Shown: positions 9,701 to 20,327, counted from the stretch's first letter. The stretch: 64,000 nt of DNA from Janthinobacterium sp. PAMC25594 (GCF_019443505.1 NZ_CP080377.1:3348001-3412000), one strand, 5' to 3'. Notes: a model not told the origin generated them from the letters alone. A program made the numbers and translations.

Positions 9701-9843
9701 TGTTCGCTGGCGTCGTGGGCATTGCGCCAGGCGCCATACGTCAGTCCCAGGCACAGCGCCAGCACCAGCGCAGCCAGCACGCGCGGCCCCACCCAGTGCG
9801 ACACTGACCGAGCAAACCACGACGTAGACGCGCGTGTAGGCAT
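6799..9843 (-). CDS. Membrane-bound diguanylate cyclase with CHASE, PAS, GAF and GGDEF domains
   Basis: 1014 aa. Order: TM1 (about 22-40), an extracytoplasmic CHASE sensor domain (about 55-290, with a typical segment near YASSQDVTRSEF), TM2 (about 328-345), a PAS-like domain (about 385-480), a GAF domain (about 500-650), a second PAS-like region ending in DITERKRM, and a C-terminal GGDEF domain. The active-site loop is GGEEF (917-921), so cyclase activity (two GTP to c-di-GMP) is expected. RKVD, five residues before it, is an intact inhibitory I-site, so product feedback is expected. There is no EAL domain. CHASE domains sense small ligands; the ligand is unknown. Monocistronic, divergent from the AraC gene. 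Confidence 0.93.
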   Translation of the reverse strand: MPTRASTSWFARSVSHWVGPRVLAALVLALCLGLTYGAWRNAHDASEQQVQADFDFRVRELVGNIVVRMQTYIQVLHGVQGLYASSQDVTRSEFHAYLAVQQVDQHFPGIHGIGYLPLLPGAGLARHEASVRAEGYPGYAVRPPGQRAWHAPITYLEPLSESNLLAFGYDIWSEPVRRAALEQARDTGQAVMTGKIHLVQDGGSAQAHGFLVVLPVYDNGLPHASVAQRRAALRAWVFAPFRMVDLMAGVGGEGARQLDLEIYDGAQQAEAALMYDSLPELLAAAGSDSLVSQQAVSIAGHAWTLRVRAMPGFDGELLARPRLVAWTGLLASIVLALAAWLLAAGRARAQAALARSSQLTDQLEQGQASVLAMAEAAQRSQAMLRSILDSTIDGILVDNIEGRIFTSNRRFRDLWQVPDALDWQADGAALVRHVESQLEQAAPFLGARAHAPHGHRERRDVLHLRDGRVVEQYVRSMQLGNEQARLWTFRDISERSQMERREHTRRQVLEMLATGAPLERVLESVVLSVQADHPAMLCSILLLDENRHRLVLGAAPSLPAFFNVSSHGHGLDTLQGVHGIAAQALRDGQRVIVGDLHAAADVQETMELAWRAQLQSCWAEPVRGGSGKLLGVLMAYHRQPTLPGAAHLARLSEAAHLAGMAIEQAQVALALRAGEARFRSLYDHAPVALWEQDWSAVRAALVALEQAGVRDLGAHFQAHPDALQRLAGLVRIIDANGAALAQVRANESDQRRGALGLAQNFDASALPRFGDALLALAGGAHLYECESSFLRLDGAARQNELSLLVMPGHADSLDFVMVSSLDITERKRMNAELLQLATTDFLTGLPNRRHFMAALENEHARLQRELASCASVLMLDIDHFKRVNDEYGHAVGDTVLRHLGALMCQALRKVDVPGRVGGEEFAILLPGTDLAAAAVFAERLRRRVAESSLTTDGGILITITVSIGMAAMAGTDADCDAVLARADEALYRAKRGGRNRIEQNDGGSDGVLSKFMAQ

Positions 9844-10015
9844 GACAGGCTGACAGGCAGAACGGACATCAAACCGCTACACGGTCAGCAGCATGGCTGG
9901 CAGCGGGCTGCACGATTACCATCGGTAGTCGATGAGAATGATAGTACGTTACAGCGGGCGCCCTTGCAATGCTGAATATTGTATTAAAAAAATCACAAAT
10001 TTCGCAAATGCAATA

Positions 10016-10750
10016 ATGAGTACTTCGGGAAAATTCGATACATTGGAAACCATCACGCAGGAGTCGCGTTTGCAGCAGGATAGCTGGCAGGGAACACTAT
10101 GGCTGGCGCCGGACTTTGCCATCCTGCATGGCGCAGTTGGCGCCACGGACAGCCACGCCCATTATGCGCACCAGCTGATGCTGAGCACCGGGGCGCCCTT
10201 CACGGCAGAACTCGACGGTATCGTCCACACGGCGCGGCACTTGCTGATCGAAAGCCTGCGCCCGCACGCCATCGTGGCCGCGCCGGCTTTCATGCTGACC
10301 ATCTATGCGGAACCGCAGCGCCTGAGCGGCGCGGCCTTGCTGGCCGCCGCCCATGCTGGCGCCCCCACGCTGGACAATGTCGCCGCCGCATTGCAGGCCC
10401 AGCCGCGCGAGCACTTGCCCGATCCCCGCCTGCGGCGCGCGCTGGAGCAAGTCGATGCGCTGCTGTCGGGCAAAGTCAGCGCGGCCGCCGTGGCCGGGGC
10501 CGCGCATTTGTCGCTGAGCCAGCTGGAACGCCTGTTCAGCGCCCAGCTGGGCCTGCCCGTGCGCCGGCTGGTGCTGTGGCGCCGCCTGCGCCTGGCCATC
10601 CGTTTCATCTTGCTCGGCAGCACCCTGACGGACGCGGCCCACGGCGCCGGCTTTGCCGATGCCGCGCATTTTTCGCGCACCATGCGCAGCCTGTTCGGCG
10701 TGCGCGCCGACCGCAGCTTGCGCCAGCTCAAGGTCAAGCTGCTCGATTAA
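10016..10750 (+). CDS. AraC-family transcriptional regulator
   Basis: 244 aa from ATG 10016; a longer in-frame start at 9932 exists, but its added residues do not resemble a domain. The N-terminal half looks like a cupin-type sensor (HAHYAHQLMLSTGAPF). The C-terminal about 100 residues carry the two helix-turn-helix motifs of AraC proteins (AAHLSLSQLERLFSAQLG, then TDAAHGAGFADAAHFSRT). It is divergent from the diguanylate cyclase gene and converges, 3 bp apart, with the fatty acid hydroxylase gene. The target is unknown; autoregulation or control of a neighbour is possible. Confidence 0.88.
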   Translation: MSTSGKFDTLETITQESRLQQDSWQGTLWLAPDFAILHGAVGATDSHAHYAHQLMLSTGAPFTAELDGIVHTARHLLIESLRPHAIVAAPAFMLTIYAEPQRLSGAALLAAAHAGAPTLDNVAAALQAQPREHLPDPRLRRALEQVDALLSGKVSAAAVAGAAHLSLSQLERLFSAQLGLPVRRLVLWRRLRLAIRFILLGSTLTDAAHGAGFADAAHFSRTMRSLFGVRADRSLRQLKVKLLD

Positions 10751-10753
10751 GTG

Positions 10754-11650
10754 TCACTTCTGCGCCGGCTTCAAGCCGGCCGGCAGCTCGGGCGCGCGCA
10801 CGCCCTCTTCCGCGCGGAATGGTTCGATCAATTGCGGCAGGTAGGCCACGGGATAATCGGGACGGCTGCCGATGCCCAGGTCTTCGCCCCGCATGCGATA
10901 ATCCGGCGCGTCGAAGCAGGTGCCCAGCAAGCGGTCCCAGCAAGTAAAGAACAGGCCGAAATTCACGTCGCCGGCCGTGCCGTATTTCATGTGGTGAAAA
11001 CGGTGCAAGGGCGCCCAGGCAAACACGTGGCGCAGCGGCCCCATGCGCATGTCGACATTCGCATGCTGCAGCAGCAGCTGGATCGCCACGGCAAACGCCA
11101 GCACGGCCATGACACGCTCCGGTATGCCCAGCAGCAGCAAGGGCAGCATGCCGCCCGCCGCTTCCAGCAGCAGATGCAGCGGATGCTTCATCCAGCCATT
11201 GAATCCATACAGGCGCTGCACGCTGTGATGCACGGCATGCAGTTTCCACAGAAAATAGTAGCGGTGGCTCAGGTAATGCACCAGGGTAATGCCGCAGTCG
11301 GCAATGAGGATGGCCAGCAACAGTTGCAGCCAGAACGGCAGCTGGACGGGCCAGAACGGCCCCAGCGCCAGGTGTCCTGCCAGCAGGGGAAACGCCGCCA
11401 GGCCCGGCAGGTATAGCGCCTCGTTGACGAACGCGTGCAGCACGTCGCGCCAGCCGTCGCCGTGCGCATGGTTCCAGGCATCGTCGTACGGCAGATAACG
11501 CTCGGCAAGAAAGGACGTGAGCAGGGCCAGCAGCAGCAAGGGCGGCAAGACCCAGAGAGAGGTGTCGCACACCGCGATCAGGCAGGCGGCGGCGCCGATG
11601 AAGCCGGCCCAGAAGACGGGGCCGTACAGCGCGGCAAAGAGGGATTTCAT
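10754..11650 (-). CDS. Sterol desaturase / fatty acid hydroxylase family membrane protein
   Basis: 298 aa from ATG 11650, preceded by AGGAG. The family uses a membrane di-iron centre held by clustered His residues, visible here as HYLSHR, HAVHHS and HRFHH, with four or five membrane helices around them. Members hydroxylate or desaturate lipid chains; the substrate here cannot be named. The gene stands between an AraC regulator (converging) and queC (upstream, same strand, about 80 bp gap), and no pathway context narrows its role. Confidence 0.88.
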   Translation of the reverse strand: MKSLFAALYGPVFWAGFIGAAACLIAVCDTSLWVLPPLLLLALLTSFLAERYLPYDDAWNHAHGDGWRDVLHAFVNEALYLPGLAAFPLLAGHLALGPFWPVQLPFWLQLLLAILIADCGITLVHYLSHRYYFLWKLHAVHHSVQRLYGFNGWMKHPLHLLLEAAGGMLPLLLLGIPERVMAVLAFAVAIQLLLQHANVDMRMGPLRHVFAWAPLHRFHHMKYGTAGDVNFGLFFTCWDRLLGTCFDAPDYRMRGEDLGIGSRPDYPVAYLPQLIEPFRAEEGVRAPELPAGLKPAQK

Positions 11651-11729
11651 GACAAGGCGCTCCTGTGGCAAAAACCACAGCATGGCGTGTCCCCCTGCCG
11701 CGCCGCTTGAAGAAACGGCGCAAAATTAC

Positions 11730-12443
11730 TTACTTGGCGGCCTTCCTCGCCGCGTATTGCTGGTAGCCATTCGCGCGCAGGGCGCAGGCGGGGCAAGTGC
11801 CGCAGCCATAGCCCCAGTCGTGCAATTGTCCCCGCTCGCCCAGGTAGCAGGTGTGCGTGCCGCTGCGGATCAGGTCGACCAGCGGCTGGCCGCCCAGGTC
11901 TTCCGCCAGATCCCAGCTTTGCGCCTTGTCCAGCCACATCAGCGGCGTTTCCAGTTTCAAACGCGTGTTCATGCCCAGGTTCAGCGCCACTTGCAGGGCC
12001 TTCATCGTATCGTCGCGGCAATCCGGGTAGCCGGAAAAATCCGTTTCGCACATGCCGCCGACGAGCACCGTCAAGCCGCGGCGGTAGGCCACGGTGGCGG
12101 CCACCGTCATGAACAGCAAATTGCGTCCAGGAACAAAGGTGTTCGGCAAGCCGTTTTCCTGCATGACGATCTCGACGTTCTGCGTCATGGCCGTATCGGA
12201 AATGGCGGCAATCAGGGACAGGTCGATCATGTGATCCTGGCCCAGGCGGCTGTCCCACTCGGGCGATTGCCGGCGCATCTGTTCGAGCACGCCGGGACGC
12301 ACGGTCAGCTCGATCGCATGGCGCTGTCCATAGTCAAAGCCGATGGTTTCCACGCGGCTATAGTGTTTCAAGGCCCAGGCCAGGCAGGTGGTGGAATCTT
12401 GTCCACCGCTAAAGAGCACCAGTGCGGAGTCCGTTGCTAGCAT
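11730..12443 (-). CDS. queC: 7-cyano-7-deazaguanine synthase QueC
   Basis: 237 aa from ATG 12443, chosen because [17 protein letters not shown] places the PP-loop at residues 12-17 as in the family; an upstream in-frame ATG adds only a charged tail. QueC converts 7-carboxy-7-deazaguanine to preQ0 using ATP and ammonia, in queuosine tRNA modification. The C-terminal zinc site is visible as the Cys cluster CGTCPAC preceded by a Cys in the GYGC segment. The other queuosine genes (queD, queE, queF) are not in the window. The ribosome site is weak (AAGAAAG). Confidence 0.96.
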   Translation of the reverse strand: MLATDSALVLFSGGQDSTTCLAWALKHYSRVETIGFDYGQRHAIELTVRPGVLEQMRRQSPEWDSRLGQDHMIDLSLIAAISDTAMTQNVEIVMQENGLPNTFVPGRNLLFMTVAATVAYRRGLTVLVGGMCETDFSGYPDCRDDTMKALQVALNLGMNTRLKLETPLMWLDKAQSWDLAEDLGGQPLVDLIRSGTHTCYLGERGQLHDWGYGCGTCPACALRANGYQQYAARKAAK

Positions 12444-12582
12444 AATTTCTTTCTTTTCAGTTTTACTCTGTTGCAATCGTGCGCGGGGAAACGTGATTCC
12501 CCGCGCAAAAAATACTTATTCGTCCGCCATCAGTTTACCTATTCCGGTAACATGCAGTCAGCATTTACTCATCTGGAGCACC

Positions 12583-14562
12583 ATGTTTTCTGCACGACCC
12601 ATACGGCATACGGCTGCCGGCAAGGCGATACGACCACGAATTTTGGCACAAGTAGTGACAAAAGTAATGGGGCAACTGACATTGGCGGCCGCCGGCAGTG
12701 TCATCTTGATATGCCCGATCGCCGAAGCCCGCGCGCAGGAGGGCACGCAAGATGCTGCTCCAGAGAGCGCCAGCGCCACGGAAGCGGCACCCGCGCCGCT
12801 GCAGTACGAGGTCAAGGTCAACGCGCCCGGCGACCTCGATGAGTTGCTGGAAAAAAACCTGGACCTGGAACGCTTCCGCGGCAACCCGCGCATGGACCGC
12901 GAACAATTGCAGCGCCTCGTGCGCGATACGCCCGAGCAAGCCAAAAACCTCGTCGCCACGGCCGGCTACTACACGCCCGTCGTCACGGTGCGCGTCGATA
13001 CGACGGGCGCCAAACCCGTCGTCATCGTCGACGTCGACCCGGGCGAACCGGTGACCATCGACAAGGTCGAGCTGGAATTGCGCGGCTTCGACCCCACGCC
13101 GCCGCTGGCCGCATCCGAGCCCTTCGATACGGAAGGCTTGAAGCGCAGCTGGTCGCTGAAATCGGGCAGCGTGTTCCGCCAGGCCGAATGGGAATCGGCC
13201 AAGCGCGCGCTGCTGCGCGAAGTGGTGCAGACGCGCTACCCGCGCGCCCAGCTGGTCGACACGCAAGCCGTGGTTGACCCGGAAACGCACAAGGTGTCCT
13301 TGCTGGTGGTGCTCGACAGCGGCCCCGAACTGCGCTTTGGCGAACTGCGCATCGAAGGCCTGAAGCGCTACGATGCCAGCATCATCCGCAACCTCGACAA
13401 GATACGCCCGGGCGACTATTACAGCGAATCGGCGCTGCAATCGTTCCAGGCGCGCCTGCAGGACACGGGTTACTTTGCCAGCGTGGAAGTGAGCGCCGAC
13501 ATGAGCAGCATCCTGGGCGAGCAGATCGAGGCGGGCCAGGAAAGCCAGCAAGCCGAGGCCGCCGGTGACGCCGCCGAAACCAGGCCCCCCAACCGCGGCC
13601 CCGCGCCGCAACTGCCGCTGGTCGTGCGCGTGACGGAAAACAAGCAGCAAAACGTCAGCGCCGGTCTCGGTTTCAGTACGAATACGGGCAATCGCGCCCA
13701 GCTCAACTATGACAACCTGAACGTGTGGGGCACGCGCTTCAAGAGCGCGATCACCATGGAAACGAAGAAACAGGCGGCGCACGCCAACTTCTATTTCCCC
13801 ACCACCGAGCGCGGCTACAACGACAGCGCGGGCGCCTCGTTCGAGCGCAGCGACATTTCCAATGAAATCACGGCCGTCACCACCATCTCGGCCAAGCGCA
13901 ACTGGGGCGGCACCAACCTCGAACGCAGCCTGACGTTCGAGTTCCTCAGCGAAGACAAGACCATCGTGGGCCTGGAACAGACGCGCAGCAAGAGCTTGCC
14001 GCTGACCTATGCCATCACCAAGCGCAGCCTCGACAGTCTGCTGTTCCCCACCAGGGGCTACGTCATCAACGCCCAATTGGGCGGCGCCCTGCTGCCCGTG
14101 CTGACGGACGAGCGCTTCGTGCGCGTGGCCGGCAAGGCCGTGTATTACCGTCCGCTCGGTGAAAAGGGCGAGCTGATCGTGCGCGGCGAAATGGGCGCGC
14201 TGGGTTCGAAGGAAAAACGCGGCGTGCCGGCCGTCTACCTGTTCCGCGCGGGCGGCGACCAGTCGGTGCGTGGCTATGGCTACCAGGAACTGGGCGTCAA
14301 AGAGGGCGACGCCACCGTCGGCGGGCGCTACATGGCCACCGCCAGCGCCGAATACCAGTACTGGTTCAAGCCGAAGTGGGCGATTGCCGCCTTCTATGAC
14401 GCCGGTAACGCGGCCGATACCGTCAAGGCGTTGACGCCGAAATCGGGCTATGGCCTGGGCGGGCGCTACAAGAGCCCCGTCGGCCCCATCAATGTCGACG
14501 TGGCATATGGCCACGCCGTCCAAAAATACCGTTTGCACTTTTCTCTGGGATTTACTTTCTGA
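12583..14562 (+). CDS. tamA: TamA: autotransporter assembly outer-membrane BamA/Omp85-family protein
   Basis: 659 aa from ATG 12583, preceded by GGAG. The hydrophobic N-terminus (about 25-50) ends in ARAQEG and is an unusually long signal peptide. POTRA domains occupy about residues 65-330, and an Omp85 beta-barrel fills the C-terminal half, with the lid-lock motif VRGYGYQELG and a terminal strand ending in Phe (HFSLGFTF). TamA works with TamB in inserting outer-membrane proteins and in lipid transport. The stop codon overlaps the tamB start (TGATG), so the two are translationally coupled. A low-complexity Glu/Ala insert at about 308-335 is lineage-specific. Confidence 0.95.
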   Translation: MFSARPIRHTAAGKAIRPRILAQVVTKVMGQLTLAAAGSVILICPIAEARAQEGTQDAAPESASATEAAPAPLQYEVKVNAPGDLDELLEKNLDLERFRGNPRMDREQLQRLVRDTPEQAKNLVATAGYYTPVVTVRVDTTGAKPVVIVDVDPGEPVTIDKVELELRGFDPTPPLAASEPFDTEGLKRSWSLKSGSVFRQAEWESAKRALLREVVQTRYPRAQLVDTQAVVDPETHKVSLLVVLDSGPELRFGELRIEGLKRYDASIIRNLDKIRPGDYYSESALQSFQARLQDTGYFASVEVSADMSSILGEQIEAGQESQQAEAAGDAAETRPPNRGPAPQLPLVVRVTENKQQNVSAGLGFSTNTGNRAQLNYDNLNVWGTRFKSAITMETKKQAAHANFYFPTTERGYNDSAGASFERSDISNEITAVTTISAKRNWGGTNLERSLTFEFLSEDKTIVGLEQTRSKSLPLTYAITKRSLDSLLFPTRGYVINAQLGGALLPVLTDERFVRVAGKAVYYRPLGEKGELIVRGEMGALGSKEKRGVPAVYLFRAGGDQSVRGYGYQELGVKEGDATVGGRYMATASAEYQYWFKPKWAIAAFYDAGNAADTVKALTPKSGYGLGGRYKSPVGPINVDVAYGHAVQKYRLHFSLGFTF

Positions 14563-17500
14563 TGTCCGATATTTCTACCGAGTCCCACGACGCCGCGCCG
14601 CCACCGCCGGCGAAAAAACCGCGTCGCTGGGTGCGCTACGTGCTGATCGCCGTCGCCAGCCTGGCCGTGCTGTTGGGCGGCGCCTTCTGGTTCCTGGGCC
14701 GCGAATCGACCTTGCAGATGCTGGTGCAAAAAGTGGCCAGCGCCAGCGGCGGCGACATCGCAGTGTCGGGCGTGTCCGGCTCGCTGTACAACCGCATGCA
14801 CCTGGGCCACGTCAGCTACCGCAGCAAGACGCAGCACATCACGGCCGACAATATCGACATCAACTGGTCGCCGTTCCAGTTCTTTTCGGAAGGCATCGCC
14901 ATCAGCGAACTGCACGTGGCCAGCCTGTCCGTGGCAAGCACGGCGCCGTCCGAGGAACCGTCGACGATGCCCGCCAGCCTGGCCGCGCCTTTTAAAATCG
15001 GCATTGCCGACGCGCGCCTGGACAAGGTGGCCCTCATCAGCGCGGGCGGCAACACGGTATTTGAAAAGATCCATTTCACCTTGTCGGGCGACAAGTCGCA
15101 ATGGCAGCTGGAAGACGCCTCGGCGCTGACGCCGTTCGGCCAGGCCACGGCCAGCGCCACGATTGCCGCCACGCAGCCATTCAAACTCAGCGGCAAGGCG
15201 GGCTTGACGCAGCTCAACCCTGCCGCCGGCGAAAAACCGGCCGCCCTGGCGCTGCAACTGGGCGGCGACCTGAATCTGCTGAACGTCACGGCCAAGGGCA
15301 GCGCGGGCGCGGCCACAGCCGATGCCCGGTTGGCGCTGGCGCCGTTCGACCCCGTCATCATCCTGCGCTCGGCCAACATCCGTGGCCGCAACATCAATCC
15401 AGGCAAATTCGACGCGACCTTGCCGCAGGCGGACCTGAGCCTGGAACTCGATGCCGCCATCGACACCCGGCCGACCAAGCAAACGGTGTCGGGCAAGCTG
15501 GCCATCCTCAACCATGCCACGCCTGGCCCCATCGACCAGCAAAAGCTGCCGCTGCGCCAGTTCGAAGCGCGCCTGGGCGGCACCCTGACGGCCACGACCC
15601 TGGAATCGGCCATCATCGATTTCGGCAACGCGGGCAAATTCACGGGCGGCGGCAAACTCAACCGCGACGCCGTCGATGGCCCCATCGGCAATGCGCAACT
15701 GACCTTGCACACGGACAAGATCGACTTGCAGCACATCTACAGCAGCATCAACAGCACGAAGATCGTCGGCGACATCGTGCTCGACAGCGACGGCAAGACG
15801 CAAACCCTGCGCGCCAGGCTCGGTGAAGCCAAGCTGCGCCTGGATGTGGAAGCGACACTGGCCGACTCGCTGGTGCAACTGCGCAAGGCGACCTTGCAGG
15901 CAGGCAAAAGCAGCGTCAACGCGACGGGCCAGATCAGCCTGAAGGACGAGCAGCCGTTCAAGGCCGTGGCCAGCACCAGCCGCCTCAATCCCGCCGACTT
16001 CGGCGCTTTCCCCGTGGCCGACCTGAACCTCGACGTGCGCGCCAACGGCCACGTTGCACCCAAGTGGCTGGCGCATGCGGACTTTACCGTGCGCCCCAGC
16101 AAGCTGCTGGATCAGCCCCTGTCCGGCAAGGGCAAGCTGACGGCCGATGCGGCGCATTTCAGCGGCATCGACGTGCAACTGGCGCTGGGCAAGAATAATG
16201 TCACGGCCAAGGGCAACTTTGGCGGCGCCGGCGAAAAACTCAACTGGAACGTCGATGCGCGCCAGCTGTCCGCCCTGAAAAGCGACTTGCTGGGCGCCGT
16301 GCAGGCCAGCGGCGTGGTGCAAGGCACGCTGCAACAGCCGCGCACGAGCTTTGTTGCCGATGCGAAGGGACTGGGCCTCACCAGCGGCAAGCGTCCCGCG
16401 CCCGACAGCGCCATCCACGCCAGCGGCGAAGTGGGATTGACGGGGCCGAAGCAGCAGGCGGAATTGAAAATGACGGGATCCTTGCAAAAGATCAACCCGG
16501 CCGCGTTTGGCGCATCACTGCCTAACGGCAACGTCAATGCGGACTTCAACGGCAGCGGCCGATTGACCAGCGACTGGCAAGTGGCCCTGAACCTGGCCCT
16601 GCGTGAATCGACCCTGCAAAATGCACCGCTGGCCGGCTACGCCAAATTGTCCGCCAACGCGAAACGCATCGACAGCGTGGATACGGAATTGCGCCTGGGG
16701 CCGAACAGCCTGCTGGCCAAGGGCGCGCTGGGCGGCGCCACCGACAAGCTCACATGGAAACTCGATGCGCCGCAACTGTCGACCCTGGGTCCCAAGTTTG
16801 CCGGCGTGCTGCATGCGGCCGGTACCGTGAGCGGCAAGATGGACGCGCCCGCCGCGCAACTGACGCTCGATGGCAAGGATCTGACCTTCTTTGGCGACCA
16901 GCAATTGAAAGCCGTCAAAGGCAGCGCCAGCGTGGGCGCCGGCCAAGGCGCGCTCGACCCCATGGTCAGCAGCCTGGACATCACGGGCTACAGCACGCCC
17001 ACCTTCAAGCTGGCCAGCGCCCGCCTGGGCACGACGGGCACGCGCGGCAGCCATACGGTGAGCCTGGCGGCGCGCAATGACGATTTCGACGCCACCGTGC
17101 AAATCCGCGGCAGCCAGAGCGGCGCCGCCTGGACGGGCAGCATCGACAGCCTGCAAAACAAGGGCCGCTATGCGCTGGTGCTGCAAGCGCCCGTGCCCGT
17201 GAAAGTGGCGGGACCGGCCGGCAGCGGCGTGGCGGGCCTGGGCCAGCCCGAGCAGATCAGCGTGGGCAACGCCGTCATCAAATTGCCAGCAGGCAGCATC
17301 ACCATGCAAAGCCTGGTCAAGAACGGCCCCCGCTGGAGCAGTTCCGGCCAGGCGGCCGGCGTGGCGCTGACCTACCTGGCGCAAGTGATCCCCTCGCTGC
17401 AGGCGAATGCGCGCAGCGACCTGACCCTGGGCGCGCAATGGTCGCTCGACATGCAGGTGCCGACGGCCAAGCAGAAAGACCCGTCCCTGGCCGGCATGCT

Positions 17501-18986
17501 GCACATCTACCGCGAAAAAGGCGATGTGACGGTGGGCGTGGAACAGCCGCTGGCGCTGGGACTGCGCACCTTCGATGCCCGCGTGGATGTCGCCAACCAG
17601 CAACTGCGCCTGGCCGTGAAACTCGATGGCGCGCGCGCGGGCCAGAGCGATATCAATGCCACCGTGCAAATGCTGAACGGACGCATCAGCAACGACAGCG
17701 CCCTCTCGCTGACGGGCACCACCAGCATCGATACACTGGCGTGGCTGGCGCCACTGACGGGCCAGCCGGGCCTGGAGCTGGGCGGCGCCTTGAAAGTGGC
17801 CTTGTCCGGCAGCGGCACCATCGGCGCGCCGCAATTGAATGGCGACATCAACGGCAGCAAGCTGCTGGTGAACTGGGCCGACCAGGGCTTGAAATTGCGC
17901 AATGGCGTGCTGCAAGCCAAGCTGGCCGGCGATCAATTGCAATTGCAGCGTTTGAGCTTTGACGGCGGCGATGGCAAGGTGCAGGCAGATGGCTGGGTGC
18001 GCTTTGCAAATGGCGAAGCGAGCCTGGAACTGAAACTGATGGCCGACCGCCTGCAGGCGCTGTCGCGCCCCGACCGCACCTTGATCCTGTCGGGCAACAG
18101 CACCCTGGTACGCAACGACAAGCGCTTCAGCTTCGAGGGCAAGTTCAAGGCCAACCGCGCGCTGATCGAGCTGGCGCCACAAGATACCCCGACGCAAAGC
18201 AATGACGTGGTGGTGCTGGGCAAGGAAGTCAAGGGCGGCAAGGAAGCGCCATCCTTGCCCCTGAATATCGATCTGGAATTTGACCTGGGCAATGCCTTCC
18301 ACCTGCGCGGCATGGGACTCGATGCGGATTTGGCGGGCAATGTGCGCGCCAGGGTCATCAACCGCGCCGCGCCGCGCGTGACGGGCAGCATCCGCGTCGT
18401 CAACGGCCTGTACGCGGCGTACGGACAGAAGCTGTCGATCGAACGGGGCTTGATCGCCTTCACGGGCGCCTACGACAACCCGTCGCTGAATATCCTGGCC
18501 GTGCGCAAGCGTCCCGAAGGCGAAGCCTTGTCGGAAACGAATGTGGAAGCGGGCGTGGAAGTGCGCGGCACGGCCCAGGCGCCGACGGCCAAGCTGGTCT
18601 CCACGCCCAGCGTGTCGGACAGCGACAAGCTGGCCTGGCTGATCCTCGGCCACGGCGCGGAAACGGCGGCTGGCGACGAGATGGCCCTGCTCACCACGGC
18701 GGCGGGCGCCCTCTTCGGCGGCTCCGGCGGCGGCTTGCAGGGCAAGCTGGCCAGTTCGCTGGGCCTCGATGAAGTGGGCCTGTCGCAGGCGCAAGGGCTG
18801 GAAAGCACGGTCGTCACCGTCGGCAAGCGGCTGTCGTCGCGCGCCTATCTGACGTTCGAGCAAGGCACGAGCACGGCGACGAGCCTGGTGAAACTGCGCT
18901 ACAAGCTGAACCGCCGCATCACCCTGCAGTTCCAGACGGGCACGAACAATGCGCTGGACGTGTTGTACACGTGGGCGTTTGATTAG
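14562..18986 (+). CDS. tamB: TamB: translocation and assembly module inner-membrane protein
   Basis: 1474 aa. One N-terminal transmembrane anchor (about 26-45, after a basic RRWVRY segment) is followed by a very long, repetitive beta-strand region rich in Gly/Asp/Leu. This is the periplasm-spanning, bridge-like lipid-transfer groove of the AsmA/TamB superfamily. The C-terminal DUF490 domain is clear (about 1190-1474), ending in TLQFQTGTNNALDVLYTW. It starts inside the tamA stop codon (TGATG). It is similar in size to other beta-proteobacterial TamB proteins. A REP palindrome lies about 20 bp after the stop. Confidence 0.95.
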   Translation: MSDISTESHDAAPPPPAKKPRRWVRYVLIAVASLAVLLGGAFWFLGRESTLQMLVQKVASASGGDIAVSGVSGSLYNRMHLGHVSYRSKTQHITADNIDINWSPFQFFSEGIAISELHVASLSVASTAPSEEPSTMPASLAAPFKIGIADARLDKVALISAGGNTVFEKIHFTLSGDKSQWQLEDASALTPFGQATASATIAATQPFKLSGKAGLTQLNPAAGEKPAALALQLGGDLNLLNVTAKGSAGAATADARLALAPFDPVIILRSANIRGRNINPGKFDATLPQADLSLELDAAIDTRPTKQTVSGKLAILNHATPGPIDQQKLPLRQFEARLGGTLTATTLESAIIDFGNAGKFTGGGKLNRDAVDGPIGNAQLTLHTDKIDLQHIYSSINSTKIVGDIVLDSDGKTQTLRARLGEAKLRLDVEATLADSLVQLRKATLQAGKSSVNATGQISLKDEQPFKAVASTSRLNPADFGAFPVADLNLDVRANGHVAPKWLAHADFTVRPSKLLDQPLSGKGKLTADAAHFSGIDVQLALGKNNVTAKGNFGGAGEKLNWNVDARQLSALKSDLLGAVQASGVVQGTLQQPRTSFVADAKGLGLTSGKRPAPDSAIHASGEVGLTGPKQQAELKMTGSLQKINPAAFGASLPNGNVNADFNGSGRLTSDWQVALNLALRESTLQNAPLAGYAKLSANAKRIDSVDTELRLGPNSLLAKGALGGATDKLTWKLDAPQLSTLGPKFAGVLHAAGTVSGKMDAPAAQLTLDGKDLTFFGDQQLKAVKGSASVGAGQGALDPMVSSLDITGYSTPTFKLASARLGTTGTRGSHTVSLAARNDDFDATVQIRGSQSGAAWTGSIDSLQNKGRYALVLQAPVPVKVAGPAGSGVAGLGQPEQISVGNAVIKLPAGSITMQSLVKNGPRWSSSGQAAGVALTYLAQVIPSLQANARSDLTLGAQWSLDMQVPTAKQKDPSLAGMLHIYREKGDVTVGVEQPLALGLRTFDARVDVANQQLRLAVKLDGARAGQSDINATVQMLNGRISNDSALSLTGTTSIDTLAWLAPLTGQPGLELGGALKVALSGSGTIGAPQLNGDINGSKLLVNWADQGLKLRNGVLQAKLAGDQLQLQRLSFDGGDGKVQADGWVRFANGEASLELKLMADRLQALSRPDRTLILSGNSTLVRNDKRFSFEGKFKANRALIELAPQDTPTQSNDVVVLGKEVKGGKEAPSLPLNIDLEFDLGNAFHLRGMGLDADLAGNVRARVINRAAPRVTGSIRVVNGLYAAYGQKLSIERGLIAFTGAYDNPSLNILAVRKRPEGEALSETNVEAGVEVRGTAQAPTAKLVSTPSVSDSDKLAWLILGHGAETAAGDEMALLTTAAGALFGGSGGGLQGKLASSLGLDEVGLSQAQGLESTVVTVGKRLSSRAYLTFEQGTSTATSLVKLRYKLNRRITLQFQTGTNNALDVLYTWAFD

Positions 18987-19005
18987 AGTGGCGGCCAACA
19001 ATGTT

Positions 19006-19043
19006 GTCGGATTACGCGGGGCCTTGCCCCGCTAATCCGACCT
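19006..19043. repeat. REP-like palindrome, the insertion target of the IS110 element
   Basis: GTCGGATTACGCGGGG (19006-19021) pairs with CCCCGCTAATCCGAC (19027-19041) around CCTTG, with one bulged C. It is the same family as 4317-4353 in the opposite orientation. Its right edge, ATCCGACCT, is interrupted by the IS110 element after the CT core at 19042-19043. Rejoining the flanks gives GCTAATCCGACCTAC, exactly the complement of the 4317 copy edge. Confidence 0.85.
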
Positions 19044-19045
19044 TG

Positions 19046-19051
19046 TATTAT
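19046..19051 (+). promoter_or_regulatory. -10 half of a junction promoter (left end of the IS110 element)
   Basis: TATTAT at 19046-19051. When the element circularises, the right-end TTGACG (20235-20240) is placed exactly 17 bp upstream of it, forming a sigma-70-like promoter that would drive the bridge RNA and transposase. In the integrated state the -35 half is absent from this side. Confidence 0.7.
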
Positions 19052-19058
19052 TCCCCTC

Positions 19059-20240
<1,182 letters not shown>

Positions 20241-20272
20241 GGGATAACAGTATCTACGGCCCATGTGCATAC

Positions 20273-20284
20273 GCGTAATCCGAC
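20273..20284. repeat. Half REP palindrome downstream of the IS110 element
   Basis: GCGTAATCCGAC followed by ACC matches the right arm of the 4317-4353 REP. With the IS removed it lies about 30 bp from the full REP at 19006, in inverted orientation, as in paired REP clusters. Confidence 0.65.
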
Positions 20285-20300
20285 ACCACCAGAAACAACA

Positions 20301-20327
20301 AAGGGCGCCTCGGCGCCCTTTTCTTTG
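20301..20327. terminator. Terminator-like hairpin between the IS element and a converging gene pair
   Basis: AAGGGCGCC pairs with GGCGCCCTT around TC, followed on the + strand by TTCTTTG. It could stop read-through from tamB or the transposase and, less well, transcription of the converging small genes. Confidence 0.7.

Noticed and set aside
16515..19001. Long antisense frames across tamA and tamB
   Set aside because: Shadow frames created by GC-rich codons of the real genes; no recognisable protein.
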